Notes: a model not told the origin generated them from the letters alone. Shown: positions 25,376 to 34,935, counted from the first letter of the stretch. The stretch: 64,000 bases of DNA from Bacteroidales bacterium (GCA_017428325.1 JAFRRA010000002.1:62001-126000), one strand, 5' to 3'. Made by a program: numbers and translations.

Positions 25376-25411
25376 CAAAGATACTTTTATTGCTCCATTT
25401 TTGTAAATTTG
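25376..25411. promoter_or_regulatory. Divergent -7 elements for ispH and cmk
   Basis: Minus strand TATCTTTG at 25383-25376 precedes ispH by 34 bp. Plus strand TAAATTTG at 25404-25411 precedes cmk by 21 bp. Both match TAnnTTTG; the -33 elements are not clear. Confidence 0.5.
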
Positions 25412-25432
25412 TAGACTCAAAAGAGAATTTCT

Positions 25433-26146
25433 ATGGCAAGCGGAAGAATCATTATCGCGATAGACGGTTACTCGTCTACAGGAAAAAGCACCTTTGCCAA
25501 ACTGGTTGCCAAAGGGCTGGGCTACATCTATGCGGACAGCGGCGCGCTTTACAGGGCCGTAACCTATTTTGCCTACACTAACGGCTTCATCGACGACAGG
25601 GGAAACATAGACAAGGAAAACCTCCAGAAAGTGCTTCCTAAGGTGGAGATAACCTTCCGCACCAACAAGAAGGGCGACAGCCAGACATACCTCAACGGCG
25701 CCAACATAGAGAAATTCATACGCCAGTCCACTGTTTCGGGATATGTGAGCCCGATTGCCGAGATACCTTTCGTAAGGGATTTCGTGAACGTGATGCTCAG
25801 GCGTATGGGACAGGACAAGGGTCTGGTTATGGACGGCAGGGATATAGGAACAGCCGTTTTCCCGAATGCTGAACTGAAGATATTCATGACTGCCAGCGAG
25901 CAGGTCAGGGCGATGCGCCGCTTCAAGGAACTTCAGGCCAAGGGAGAGAAGGATACGTTTGAAAGCGTGCTGGAGAATCTCAGGAAGAGAGATTACATAG
26001 ATTCCCACAGGGAGAAGGATCCACTGACCAAGGCCAAGGATGCCATTGAACTGGACAACAGCAGCATGAGTCTGGAAGACGAGATAGACTGGCTGAACAA
26101 TATTCTGCTTCCTAACTTCAATCTCAAGGTAGAGCTTTCAGACTAG
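25433..26146 (+). CDS. cmk: Cytidylate kinase
   Basis: Phosphorylates CMP and dCMP using ATP. The 237-residue protein has the P-loop AIDGYSSTGKST at residues 9-20, YADSGALYRA for nucleotide binding, MDGRDIGTAVFP near residue 134, and RRFKELQAKGE in the lid. This order is specific to cytidylate kinase. Length is usual for the bacterial form. Confidence 0.96.
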   Translation: MASGRIIIAIDGYSSTGKSTFAKLVAKGLGYIYADSGALYRAVTYFAYTNGFIDDRGNIDKENLQKVLPKVEITFRTNKKGDSQTYLNGANIEKFIRQSTVSGYVSPIAEIPFVRDFVNVMLRRMGQDKGLVMDGRDIGTAVFPNAELKIFMTASEQVRAMRRFKELQAKGEKDTFESVLENLRKRDYIDSHREKDPLTKAKDAIELDNSSMSLEDEIDWLNNILLPNFNLKVELSD

Positions 26147-26168
26147 CCTGAAACAGCAAGATTTTGTT

Positions 26169-27341
26169 ATGAAGATACTTATCATAGACGACGAGAAGAG
26201 CATAAGACTGGCTCTGAAGGATATACTCGAGGACGAAGGGTATGAGGTCTCTCTGGCCGAGGACGGCAAGAAGGGTCTCGAGATGGCGACAGCAGAACGT
26301 TTCGACGTGATTTTCTGCGACATAAAGATGCCGGGAATGGACGGCATAGAAGTGTTGGAGAAGATGATATCCGAGGGAGTGGAGAGCGCCATCGTGATGA
26401 TTTCCGGACACGGGGACATAGACACGGCTGTCAAATGCATCAAGTGCGGAGCCTATGATTTTGTGTCTAAGCCACTGGACCTTAACAGAATCCTGATTAC
26501 CGTAAAGAACGCTTCCGACCACAAGGAAGTGGTTCAGGAGAACAAGACTCTCAAGAAGAAGGTTGCCGCTTCGTCTTCTGTGCCTGAGATTGTGGGACAG
26601 TCCAAGGCCATAATGCAAGTCAAGGAAATGATAGACCGCGTAGCTCCGACAGACGCGAGGGTACTTGTCACTGGATCTAACGGAACAGGTAAGGAACTGG
26701 TGGCCAGATGGCTGCACGAAAAGAGCAACAGGGCAAAGATGCCTTTTATCGAAGTCAACTGCGCGGCAATCCCAAGCGAACTCATAGAGAGCGAGCTCTT
26801 CGGTCACGAGAAAGGAAGTTTCACCTCTGCGATCAAGCAGCACAAGGGAAAATTCGAGCAGGCGGATGGCGGAACCCTCTTCCTGGACGAAATCGGGGAC
26901 ATGAGCCTCTCAGCCCAGGCAAAAGTTCTGAGAGTCCTTCAGGAGAACAAGCTCACAAGGGTCGGAAGCGACAAGGATATCAATGTGAATGTGCGTGTGG
27001 TGGCCGCCACCAATAAGAACATTCCGGAAGAAATTGAAAAGGGAACTTTCCGCGAGGACCTCTACCATCGCCTGAGCGTGATTGTGATAAGGGTTCCGGC
27101 GCTTTCAGAGAGGAAAGACGACATTCCTCTGCTGGTGGAGCATTTCATAGATGAGATTTCCAAGGAAAGCGGAATGGGGAAACGTACAATAAACAAAGAC
27201 GCCCTGGACGAACTGAAGAAACATTCCTGGACCGGAAATATCCGTGAACTCAGAAATGTAGTGGAGCGCCTTATGATTTTGGGCGGTAATCCAATCTCTA
27301 AGTCAGACGTAGCGGCATTCGCGTCTCCGATGTTCAGATAG
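26169..27341 (+). CDS. NtrX/NtrC-family response regulator lacking the DNA-binding domain
   Basis: A 390-residue protein: receiver domain (residues 1-115, phospho-acceptor Asp51, acidic pair Asp7-Asp8, Lys101) and AAA+ domain (about 140-370) with Walker A GSNGTGKE at 169-176 and Walker B LFLDE at 237-241. Two features differ from standard sigma-54 activators. The GAFTGA loop that touches sigma-54 is replaced by GSFTSA (216-221). The protein ends just after the AAA+ domain (SKSDVAAFASPMFR), with no Fis-type helix-turn-helix. The space downstream is occupied by an opposite-strand gene, so a frameshifted DNA-binding domain is not hidden there. It is likely partnered with the NtrY-like kinase at 28357. 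Whether it works through sigma-54 is unclear. Confidence 0.9.
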   Translation: MKILIIDDEKSIRLALKDILEDEGYEVSLAEDGKKGLEMATAERFDVIFCDIKMPGMDGIEVLEKMISEGVESAIVMISGHGDIDTAVKCIKCGAYDFVSKPLDLNRILITVKNASDHKEVVQENKTLKKKVAASSSVPEIVGQSKAIMQVKEMIDRVAPTDARVLVTGSNGTGKELVARWLHEKSNRAKMPFIEVNCAAIPSELIESELFGHEKGSFTSAIKQHKGKFEQADGGTLFLDEIGDMSLSAQAKVLRVLQENKLTRVGSDKDINVNVRVVAATNKNIPEEIEKGTFREDLYHRLSVIVIRVPALSERKDDIPLLVEHFIDEISKESGMGKRTINKDALDELKKHSWTGNIRELRNVVERLMILGGNPISKSDVAAFASPMFR

Positions 27342-27771
27342 AAGACCTTTCTATCCTTATTCTCAATATCTGCGGTGTGTCCGGACTTGTCCTTACCAGA
27401 AGGACTACTCTCAGGTTTTCAGAACCTGTGCTGAGGGTTCCGATCGCGTATTTCATCGGAGGGTTTCCGCTCTTGTGAATGATGACAAAGGATTTTGGAG
27501 TATACTGTGAGAAGAAATTCTTCATTATCTGTGTTGCCTGGGCCTGGGAACATTCTGTCGGATTTCCGAATATGTCTATCTCCAGATTCTTTGCAAACCA
27601 GGCGGACAGCTTTTCCGCGTCACCCTTCTGGATGTACTTGGCAATAGGGATGAAGACATCACCTCCCTGGCTTTGGGCCTGTGTTCTGAAAGGGCAGACG
27701 AAAACCAGCAGCACTGCACACAGCAGAGCCGCCGCCGTCATCCTCAAAGGAAAGATACGTCCTGTTGCCAT
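27334..27771 (-). CDS. DUF4783-family secreted protein
   Basis: A 145-residue protein with a signal peptide (ending TQA-Q). The mature part, starting near DVFIPIAKYIQKGDAEKLSAWFA and continuing with LEIDIFG and CSQAQATQIMKNFF, matches my recollection of the Bacteroidota family DUF4783, a small NTF2-like periplasmic fold. Function unknown. It is convergent with the regulator gene and overlaps its last 8 bp. A second in-frame ATG at 27741 also gives a signal peptide. Confidence 0.8.
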   Translation of the reverse strand: MATGRIFPLRMTAAALLCAVLLVFVCPFRTQAQSQGGDVFIPIAKYIQKGDAEKLSAWFAKNLEIDIFGNPTECSQAQATQIMKNFFSQYTPKSFVIIHKSGNPPMKYAIGTLSTGSENLRVVLLVRTSPDTPQILRIRIERSSI

Positions 27772-27838
27772 CTTTTAGGATAGTGGGTGAACTACTGAAA
27801 AAACAACAAAAATCAAGCCATTTTTGGCTCTTTTGTGC

Positions 27839-27846
27839 TAAATTTG
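27839..27846 (+). promoter_or_regulatory. -7 element before rlmH
   Basis: TAAATTTG lies 19 bp before the rlmH ATG. It is an exact TAnnTTTG match in the gap between the divergent DUF4783 and rlmH genes. No well-spaced -33 element. Confidence 0.45.
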
Positions 27847-27864
27847 CAAGAAGGCTTTTTTGTA

Positions 27865-28353
27865 ATGAAGATTAAGCTGATTTGTGTAGGCAAGACAGAT
27901 TTCTCCTTCGTGGAAGAGGGAATGGATCTTTATGCCTCCAGGCTTAAGCATTACTGCAAGTTCTCGGTTGTCTGCATCCCGGCCCTGAAAGGGGCCTCGT
28001 CGCTGAGCAAGGAGCAGATTAAGGAGAAAGAGGGGGAGCTGATACTCAAGGAGATCGGGGCTGTGAAGGGGAAAGTTTCCGGAAAGAAGGTGGTGCTGCT
28101 GGATGAAAGGGGAGAGAGCCTTTCTTCCGAGGCCTGGGCGGCGAAATTGGAGAGGGATCTGGCAGGGGAGAAGGAAGTGTGCTTTGTAATTGGCGGGGCA
28201 TACGGCTTTTCCCAGGCAGTGTATGATGCCGCGGCCGGCTTGCTCTCGCTTTCCAGGATGACGTTCTCCCACCAGATTGTGCGGCTTATTTTCCTGGAGC
28301 AGCTTTACCGGGCAATGACTATAATGAAAGGGGAACCTTACCACCACGCATAG
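27865..28353 (+). CDS. rlmH: 23S rRNA (pseudouridine-1915-N3)-methyltransferase
   Basis: RlmH methylates pseudouridine 1915 of 23S rRNA and is a SPOUT-class (knotted) methyltransferase. The protein has 162 residues from the ATG at 27865 (MKIKLICVGK). Conserved elements are VVLLDERGESLSSEAWA, CFVIGGAYGFSQ and the C-terminal LIFLEQLYRAMTIMKGEPYHH. The length is typical. It is followed after 3 bp by the kinase gene. Confidence 0.96.
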   Translation: MKIKLICVGKTDFSFVEEGMDLYASRLKHYCKFSVVCIPALKGASSLSKEQIKEKEGELILKEIGAVKGKVSGKKVVLLDERGESLSSEAWAAKLERDLAGEKEVCFVIGGAYGFSQAVYDAAAGLLSLSRMTFSHQIVRLIFLEQLYRAMTIMKGEPYHHA

Positions 28354-28356
28354 GAA

Positions 28357-31300
28357 ATGAAGGAGGTATTCGGATTCATAAGACGCAATCTTCTGCCGCT
28401 GGCCGTTCTGGGAGTGGCGGTGTGCCTTGTCTTGAGTTTCCTCCAGAGCGGCGGCAAGGATGACCTTTCTTCCGAGGCCCGCAGTCTCCAGGACAATATC
28501 CGGAAAAGGGAAGCCCTTCTGGACGAATATGCCTATCAGGCTCTGGACCAGCCGGCGGACAAGTGGCTGGATATAAAGGACCTTCCGGAGGATATGGTCA
28601 TTTACCGTTACCTTTCGGACACTCTGCAGAGCTGGGTGCACCAGTTCCCGTTTGCCAACGACGACCTCAGGGAAAGTTCAATCTATCAGATATACCGTTC
28701 AGAGCATTATCTGGAAGGACAGAGCCGCTTCCTTTACCCGTTTTCCTACCTCTCCGGAAAGGAGCAGTATGTCAATATAGGAAGCAGCTGGTATGTTATA
28801 AAGAGTTATGTCAAGGACGGGATCCGGGTCATAGCCGGATTGCTTGTCAAGACAGACAAGAAGGTGGCTGACGCTCTTGGGATGAGCGTGTTCAATCCCG
28901 CGCTGGGAATATCAGAGGATATGGATATCCAGCCGGTAACCTTCGAAAGCTGCGGAGAGGAGATCCTTGGCGGAGACAATGAGCTGCTGTTCATACTCCA
29001 GAAGGACGTTACGGTGGGCAAGGTTTCCGCCGTGAGCCCTTTCACCTGGTTGGCCCTGGCCTTTGCCACCCTGGCCCTGTTCCATTATCTGCACCGCCGC
29101 CGCACCCTTGGAAGGCTGGCGGTCAATCTTTTGGGCCTTACTGTGCTTTGGGTGATCAGTTTCCGTCTTGCCGGCAGGAGCGCTTACTCTTCTTCATTTT
29201 TCTCGCCGACTGTCTATGCTGATTCCGGACTGTTCTCCTCCATAGGCAACCTCCTGCTCAACAATCTGTACGTGAGCCTGCTGGTACTGGGCTTCTACAT
29301 GCTCAGGACATATTACATAGACAGCCTGCGCCACCGTACGGGCTGGAAGAAATGGGTCGGAGTAGTTCTTCTTTGCGCCATACCGGTTGTACTTTTCATT
29401 TACATAAATTATACTCTGAGGAGCCTTGTGGCCAATTCCTCCATCAATATGGAGCTTTTCAAGGTGACGGAAATCTCCCTGAACACAGTTCTCTGTTACC
29501 TTTCCTACGCCCTGCTGTTCCTGATGCTGATGTTCAGCCTGCAGCTCATCGCGTCGCTGATGAAAATGAGAAGGCAGAGAAGCCTTCTGTCTATACGCAA
29601 CACCCTGCTGTATACCATACTGATCTCCCTTTACACCCTGCTGACGGTTACGTCGCTGAGCTCCGGTAAAGAGAAGGAGTGGAGCCGGCTTATGGCCAAC
29701 CGTATTTCCGTGGAAAGGGATCTGGGGCTGGAGCTGGAACTGAGGGAGGTGGAGCAGAAGCTGTGGGACGACCCGATTTCCACCACGTTGCTGTCTGCCC
29801 CTCAGGAGAATCTCCCGATGCTGGAGATGAGGTTCAGCGAGCTTTATTTCCAGTCCATAAAGCAGAAATATCTTATCAACCTTTCCGTCTGCCGTCCCAG
29901 CGAGTCTATCCAGATCGGGCAGATGGTAGTTAACTGCCTGGAGTACTACAAGGCCAAGATGGCCCAGTACGATGCCGTTCCGATAGCGGACGGAAGCTCG
30001 TTCTATTATCTGAGCAATTTCAACGGGCAGGTTGGCTATCTGGGGCTGTTCCCGTATCTTACGGAGAGCGGGGCCGTGAACCTCTTCATAGAGATCACCG
30101 CAAGATACGAGGAGGGGAAAGCCGGCTATCCGGACAGTTTCTCGGATTATCAGCCGGATGATTTCAATATTCCTCAGCTTTACTCGTACGCCAAGTATCA
30201 CGACGGGCGCCTGGTCCTTTTCCGCGGAAGGTATGACTACCCTATGTACGAGAAGGAGTTTGACAAGCCTACGACTCTCAAAGACGGCTATCTGCACAGG
30301 GTAAACAAGGTAACTGACAACAACACGGTGGTTATCAGCCGTCAGGAGCTCAACCTCTTCCCATACATAGTTTCCCTTTCCTATCTGGTTCTGTTCTTCC
30401 TGCTGTTCTTTCTGGCGGTAATCAGGATACGCAAAGCAAGAAGACGCGCCGCCGCGGCCCTGAAGAGAAGCCACAAGTCCTGGGGAAGAAGGCTGAATTT
30501 CCTTATCTCGGTTGTGGTTACAGCCTCGCTTCTTGCCGTGACCGTGGGCAGCGTATGGTATAGTGTAAGATACTATAAGCTGAACAGCCGTCTGCAGATG
30601 GAGGAGAAAATCCAGACCGTGGGCAAGACCCTGTCCTCGTATTTCACATACGTGCAGGACTATACGGATGTGAACTCGTCCGAGCTGGTGAGCGTGATGG
30701 ACCGCCTGGCTAACGACACCCATGCGGATATCAACCTCTACGACCCTTCAGGAAAAATAATCCGTTCCACCAAGATGGATCTCTTCCAGAAATACATCCT
30801 TTCATCCAGGATGAACCCTAAGGCCTATTCCGACGTGGTGGTGGGACAGAGGAGCCAGATTTTCAACAAGGAGAAGATAGGTTCATACAGTTACTATTCC
30901 CTTTATTCTCCGATTTACAACCATAACGGAAAGCTTGTCGCCATTGCGGACATTCCGTATTTCACCAAGGGAGGAGACCTGAACGGAGACCTTTCATATG
31001 TTGTAGCCACCATAATCAATATCAGTATCATCCTGTTCATCATCGCGCTCTTCCTGTCCAGACTGCTGTTCTCCAGGGTGACAAGGCCGCTCAGCGACCT
31101 CAGTGCCAAGATGAAATCGATGGATGTGTCCAGCGCTCCGGAGCATATCACCTACAAGAGCAACGACGAGCTGGGCCTGCTGGTGGACGCCTATAACAAG
31201 ATGGTGGACGACGTGGCGGAGAGCACCCGCAAGATGGCGGCTGCAGAGAGGGAGAAGGCCTGGAGCGATATGGCCCGCAGGATTGCGCACGAGATAAAGA

Positions 31301-31965
31301 ACCCTCTGACTCCAATGAAACTCAGCATCCAGAGGATAATGATGCTCAAGCAGAAAAACGCTCCGGGCTGGGAGGAGAAACTTGACGCCATTTCCGCTTC
31401 CATGCTGGAGCAGATAGAGATACTGTCAAACACCGCAAGCGAATTCAGCAGCTACGCCAAGTTCTATGTCGAGGAATTGTCTGTCTTTAACCTGTACGAT
31501 GTAATCAGGCAGCAGAAGGATTTGTTTGACAACAACGAGAACATAAGGATTTCGTTCAGCCACGACAGCGAAAACTGCCTGGTCAATGCCCGCAGGGAGC
31601 AGATCGTGAGGGTTCTCAGCAATCTGATCTCCAATGCCGTGCAGGAACTTGGCAATTCCGAGGACAAGGGATTCATCACCCTAAGCCTTGTGCGGGACGG
31701 AGACTTCTGGAAAGTGAGTGTGGATGACAACGGAAGCGGTGTCAGCGAGGAGAACCTGAAGAGTCTCTTCCAGCCAAACTTCACAACCAAGAGCAGCGGT
31801 AACGGTCTCGGTCTGGCTATATCCAAGAACATTATAGAGCAGAGCGGCGGAAAGATCTGGTACACCCGCAGCGAGCTGGGAGGAGCCTGCTTCTCCTTCA
31901 CCCTTCCTGTTTACAGGCAGGATAGCGCAGAAAATCAAATCGTTGAAGATAACAATAACCAATAA
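28357..31965 (+). CDS. Very large NtrY-like membrane histidine kinase
   Basis: A 1,202-residue sensor kinase. N-terminal half: one membrane segment near residue 12-28, a periplasmic sensor region, then a cluster of about seven membrane helices (residues 225-440). A second extracytoplasmic region (about 455-665), a helix near 670-690, a third helix near 715-735, another periplasmic region and a helix near 890-910 follow. Then comes a HAMP domain (RVTRPLSDLSAKM), the phospho-acceptor His978 in RIAHEIKNPLTPMKLSIQR, N-box SNLISNAVQEL, and G-boxes VDDNGSG and GNGLGLAI. The H-box matches NtrY-type kinases. It probably phosphorylates the HTH-less regulator at 26169, which is inference from proximity and family. 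Follows rlmH by 3 bp. Confidence 0.92.
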   Translation: MKEVFGFIRRNLLPLAVLGVAVCLVLSFLQSGGKDDLSSEARSLQDNIRKREALLDEYAYQALDQPADKWLDIKDLPEDMVIYRYLSDTLQSWVHQFPFANDDLRESSIYQIYRSEHYLEGQSRFLYPFSYLSGKEQYVNIGSSWYVIKSYVKDGIRVIAGLLVKTDKKVADALGMSVFNPALGISEDMDIQPVTFESCGEEILGGDNELLFILQKDVTVGKVSAVSPFTWLALAFATLALFHYLHRRRTLGRLAVNLLGLTVLWVISFRLAGRSAYSSSFFSPTVYADSGLFSSIGNLLLNNLYVSLLVLGFYMLRTYYIDSLRHRTGWKKWVGVVLLCAIPVVLFIYINYTLRSLVANSSINMELFKVTEISLNTVLCYLSYALLFLMLMFSLQLIASLMKMRRQRSLLSIRNTLLYTILISLYTLLTVTSLSSGKEKEWSRLMANRISVERDLGLELELREVEQKLWDDPISTTLLSAPQENLPMLEMRFSELYFQSIKQKYLINLSVCRPSESIQIGQMVVNCLEYYKAKMAQYDAVPIADGSSFYYLSNFNGQVGYLGLFPYLTESGAVNLFIEITARYEEGKAGYPDSFSDYQPDDFNIPQLYSYAKYHDGRLVLFRGRYDYPMYEKEFDKPTTLKDGYLHRVNKVTDNNTVVISRQELNLFPYIVSLSYLVLFFLLFFLAVIRIRKARRRAAAALKRSHKSWGRRLNFLISVVVTASLLAVTVGSVWYSVRYYKLNSRLQMEEKIQTVGKTLSSYFTYVQDYTDVNSSELVSVMDRLANDTHADINLYDPSGKIIRSTKMDLFQKYILSSRMNPKAYSDVVVGQRSQIFNKEKIGSYSYYSLYSPIYNHNGKLVAIADIPYFTKGGDLNGDLSYVVATIINISIILFIIALFLSRLLFSRVTRPLSDLSAKMKSMDVSSAPEHITYKSNDELGLLVDAYNKMVDDVAESTRKMAAAEREKAWSDMARRIAHEIKNPLTPMKLSIQRIMMLKQKNAPGWEEKLDAISASMLEQIEILSNTASEFSSYAKFYVEELSVFNLYDVIRQQKDLFDNNENIRISFSHDSENCLVNARREQIVRVLSNLISNAVQELGNSEDKGFITLSLVRDGDFWKVSVDDNGSGVSEENLKSLFQPNFTTKSSGNGLGLAISKNIIEQSGGKIWYTRSELGGACFSFTLPVYRQDSAENQIVEDNNNQ

Positions 31966-31971
31966 TATACT

Positions 31972-33258
31972 ATGGCAAAATATAATTTCGACAAGGAGCT
32001 CAACCGCAAGGGTACAAGCTGTATCAAATGGGATATGACCGAATCCATCTGGGGAAGGAAGAATCTTCTGCCGATGTGGATTGCGGATATGGACTTTGCA
32101 ACTCCGAAATTCTTTACTGACGCTCTCATAAAGAGGGTGGACGGCGGCGTGCTTGGATACGGATGCCGCCCGCAGAAGTGGTACGACGCTATCATAGCCT
32201 GGTTTAAGGACCGTTATGACTGGACCATCACCAAGGACCAGCTGGGCTTTGTTCCGGGAATAGTTGTCGGGATCGCCCACGCTCTGAGGTGCTTCACAAA
32301 ACCAGGAGACAAGGTTCTCATTTTTCCTCCTGTCTATTTCCCGTTCGCCAACCAGATTGCTTACGCACGATGCAGGCAGGTGGACTGCCCGCTGATTATC
32401 AAAGAGAGGAAAGACGGGGAGGATTTCGATATAGACTGGGCTCTTCTTGAAAAGAAGATAAAGGGCTGCAAGGCAATGATCCTCTGCAATCCCCACAATC
32501 CGGGAGGAAGAGTGTGGACCAGAGCTGAACTCCGGAGGATAGCCAGAATCTGCCTGGAGAACAAAGTCTTTGTCATCAGCGACGAAATTCACTGCGACCT
32601 TAGTTTCAAGGGACACATACCGTTTGCCACCGTCAACGCAAAGCAGGCCAGGAATACCGTTACCTTCCATGCACCGAGCAAGACCTTCAACTGCGCGGGA
32701 GTGGGAGCCAGCGAATGGATCATCACAGACAAGGCCCTTCACGACAAGTTTGCCGCATACCTCAGGGGCGGAGAGTTTGACGCCGGCCATTACGATTCCT
32801 TCATGCCGTCCTCCATTTTCTACTCTGAAAAGGGTAAGGAGTGGCTCTCACAGGCAATGGCTTACATAAAGGGCAATATAGACTATGTGGAGAAGTTCCT
32901 CCGCGACAATTTCACGGCCCAGACCATTGAGCTAAGCGGAAAGGTTATCCGCACGGAGAACGAAAAAGGAGAAACCGAGGAATATGCCGAGGCCAGGATC
33001 GGAAGCAAGCAGCTGATCAAGATGATAAGACCTGAGGCATCCTTCCTCATTTTCCTTGATTTCAGGAATCTGGCCCTGCCTCAGAAAGAACTTGTGGACT
33101 TGCTGGTAGACAAGGCTCATCTGGCCCTGAACGACGGAGCTATGTTCGGCGCCGGCGGAGAAGGCTTCATGCGCCTTAATGTAGGTTGCCCGAGAAAGAC
33201 TCTGGAAAGGGCGATGAACCAGCTCAAGGCAGCTTTCTGCAAGAAATACAAGTTGTAG
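31972..33258 (+). CDS. PatB/MalY-like PLP-dependent C-S lyase or aminotransferase
   Basis: A 428-residue fold-type I PLP enzyme. Conserved elements of the MalY/PatB family are the N-terminal LLPMWIADMDFATP, ILCNPHNPGGRVW, ISDEIHCDLSF, and the PLP-lysine motif APSKTFNCAG. MalY/PatB proteins are cystathionine beta-lyases or aminotransferases with C-S lyase activity, so roles in cysteine/methionine metabolism or sulfide release are possible. About 40 extra residues around 325-345 (RTENEKGETEEYAEA) look like a charged loop insert. It begins 6 bp after the kinase stop. Confidence 0.9.
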   Translation: MAKYNFDKELNRKGTSCIKWDMTESIWGRKNLLPMWIADMDFATPKFFTDALIKRVDGGVLGYGCRPQKWYDAIIAWFKDRYDWTITKDQLGFVPGIVVGIAHALRCFTKPGDKVLIFPPVYFPFANQIAYARCRQVDCPLIIKERKDGEDFDIDWALLEKKIKGCKAMILCNPHNPGGRVWTRAELRRIARICLENKVFVISDEIHCDLSFKGHIPFATVNAKQARNTVTFHAPSKTFNCAGVGASEWIITDKALHDKFAAYLRGGEFDAGHYDSFMPSSIFYSEKGKEWLSQAMAYIKGNIDYVEKFLRDNFTAQTIELSGKVIRTENEKGETEEYAEARIGSKQLIKMIRPEASFLIFLDFRNLALPQKELVDLLVDKAHLALNDGAMFGAGGEGFMRLNVGCPRKTLERAMNQLKAAFCKKYKL

Positions 33259-33302
33259 GAAAATTGCTATATTTGCAACCCGTTTCAGAATAGAACGGGA
33301 AT

Positions 33303-33376
33303 CGGGATGTGGCGCAGTTGGCTAGCGCACTACGTTCGGGACGTAGGGGTCGTCCGTTCGAGCCGGATCATCCCGA
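33303..33376 (+). tRNA. tRNA-Pro (anticodon CGG)
   Basis: A 74-base cloverleaf. Acceptor stem CGGGATG pairs with CATCCCG, followed by discriminator A. The anticodon arm is CTACG-TTCGGGA-CGTAG, so the loop reads anticodon CGG. The T arm is present as GTCCG-TTCGAGC-CGGAT (the outer pair is a G-T). CCA is not encoded (ACAAA follows). A C at position 1 is normal for bacterial tRNA-Pro. Confidence 0.95.
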
Positions 33377-33378
33377 CA

Positions 33379-33409
33379 AAAAAATGCAGGCTAAATGCCT
33401 GCATTTTTT
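33379..33409. terminator. Bidirectional terminator after tRNA-Pro and susD
   Basis: AAAAAATGCAGGC and GCCTGCATTTTTT form a perfect inverted repeat with a 5-base loop. The A and T tracts make it functional on both strands: for the tRNA (plus) and the susCD operon (minus). Confidence 0.88.
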
Positions 33410-33438
33410 GTCAAAGCTCACCCCCTGCGCCTCAGTTG

Positions 33439-34917
33439 CTAATATCCTGGGTTCTGGATGAGGATGTCCTTTCCGGTTGCGTTGATTTCATCCAGGTCGA
33501 TAGGAAGGATGCAGCGGAAGAATGTCCTGTCGATGCTGGAAGCCCTGTTCGGGTGAGGAAGTTCTCCCTCGCCTCCGGCAATGATGTCGTTGAACTCGAT
33601 GGTCTGGTTGTTACGGATCCTGTCCCAGAATCTGAGGCCTTCTCCGTAGCACTCCTTGCTCTTTTCATTGAGAATCATGTCGAGGGTAATAGTAGAGCTT
33701 GTAGGCTCTGCCAGGCCAGGAGACCTCTTGGATATTTCCTTAAGGTAATTGGCTGCGGTGCCCTTGTCTCCGTTGTGGAATGCTGCCTCTGCTGCAATCA
33801 GATAAATCTCAGAGAGTCTGCAGAGTTTTACATTCACGGCGGAAGGAGCTGCCTTGCCGTCTCCCTTTCTTGCCAGACCGCCTACATACTTGTAGCAGGA
33901 ACCGAGTCTTCCCGGAACCTTGCCTGCGTCAGCAAGTTCATCCTCGTCCATCACACCCCAGCGGATGTCCGTAGGGTCTTCGTTCATCCTGTCCAGCCAG
34001 AAGTCGCTTGCTACAAAGTAGCCTGTAGCCCTGGTGTTTACAGGGTCTCCGCTTCTAACCATCATGATGCCGAGTGAACCTATTCCAAGGTCTGCCTCCT
34101 CGTCATTGACAGCAAATTCAATGATGGACTCGTCGCCCCACTGCTTTGCCCATGATCCAACCCAGTTGGCGTTGCTGTACAGCTTGTACGGGCCGTCCAT
34201 AATCTCCTTGCAGAGAGAAAGGGCAGTGTTCCACTGCTGCATGTGCATTGCCATTCTTGCCTGGATGGCAAGGTTTCCGTAGTAGTTGATGAAGCCGTTC
34301 TTCTTGCTCTTGCCGATGGTCTTTGCACCGGTTGTCAAGTCTGAAAGGGCCTGTTTGTAAACCTCCTCAACGGTGCTGCGAGGAATTCTTGCGGTAGAAT
34401 TGAGCTCGAGTACGATAGGAACTGCCAGAGCGCTCTTGTCGTATGCATAGTCTCTTCCGTAGAGTCTTGCAAGGTCGAAATAGAGCATGCCCCTCAGGGT
34501 ATAGAGCTGGCCTTCGATATCGTCGTAGTCAGATGATTCTCCCTTAACCTTTGAAATGGCTTCCAGGGTACTGTTAATCTGGGCGATGCATTTGTATCCA
34601 ACCGTCCAGAAGCCGGAGTATGTTCCGGAAGTTGGCGTATGGCCGAAAGTATAAAGTCCGTCATAGCCTCGTCCGTTGGATACAACGGTGAAATCGCCAC
34701 CCTTGGCATCTCCGTAGAGGAAAAAGTTCCTTCCGTAGAAACTTCCGGAAAGCATCTGTCTCATGAGGCCGTTAAGAGCTACCTGAGCATCGGCTACGGA
34801 GTTAATGGAAGACTCCGAGTCGAGGCTGTTCGTTGGTTTCATGTCCAGGAACTTGTTGCAGCCGGCAACAGAAGCAAGACACAAAACAGAAAGTAATATA
34901 GCGTATAACTTTTTCAT
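33439..34917 (-). CDS. susD: SusD/RagB-like surface glycan-binding lipoprotein (pair 1)
   Basis: A 492-residue SusD-family lipoprotein: signal peptide with lipobox VAGC (Cys20), then the CNKFLDMKPTNS start seen in this family, the TPR-like SusD helices (YFDLARLYGRDY), and a C-terminal RagB/SusD domain ending in NPGY. It is expected on the outer surface, capping the SusC channel at 34936. The substrate is unknown. The ATG at 34917 is chosen. The two SusD proteins of the window share the ends but are otherwise diverged. Confidence 0.94.
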   Translation of the reverse strand: MKKLYAILLSVLCLASVAGCNKFLDMKPTNSLDSESSINSVADAQVALNGLMRQMLSGSFYGRNFFLYGDAKGGDFTVVSNGRGYDGLYTFGHTPTSGTYSGFWTVGYKCIAQINSTLEAISKVKGESSDYDDIEGQLYTLRGMLYFDLARLYGRDYAYDKSALAVPIVLELNSTARIPRSTVEEVYKQALSDLTTGAKTIGKSKKNGFINYYGNLAIQARMAMHMQQWNTALSLCKEIMDGPYKLYSNANWVGSWAKQWGDESIIEFAVNDEEADLGIGSLGIMMVRSGDPVNTRATGYFVASDFWLDRMNEDPTDIRWGVMDEDELADAGKVPGRLGSCYKYVGGLARKGDGKAAPSAVNVKLCRLSEIYLIAAEAAFHNGDKGTAANYLKEISKRSPGLAEPTSSTITLDMILNEKSKECYGEGLRFWDRIRNNQTIEFNDIIAGGEGELPHPNRASSIDRTFFRCILPIDLDEINATGKDILIQNPGY

Positions 34918-34935
34918 ATTCAAGTGGTTTTTAAA

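Noticed and set aside
29194-30723. 509-codon minus-strand frame inside the kinase gene
   Set aside because: Opposite-frame artefact of a long GC-rich gene with no membrane or domain pattern.
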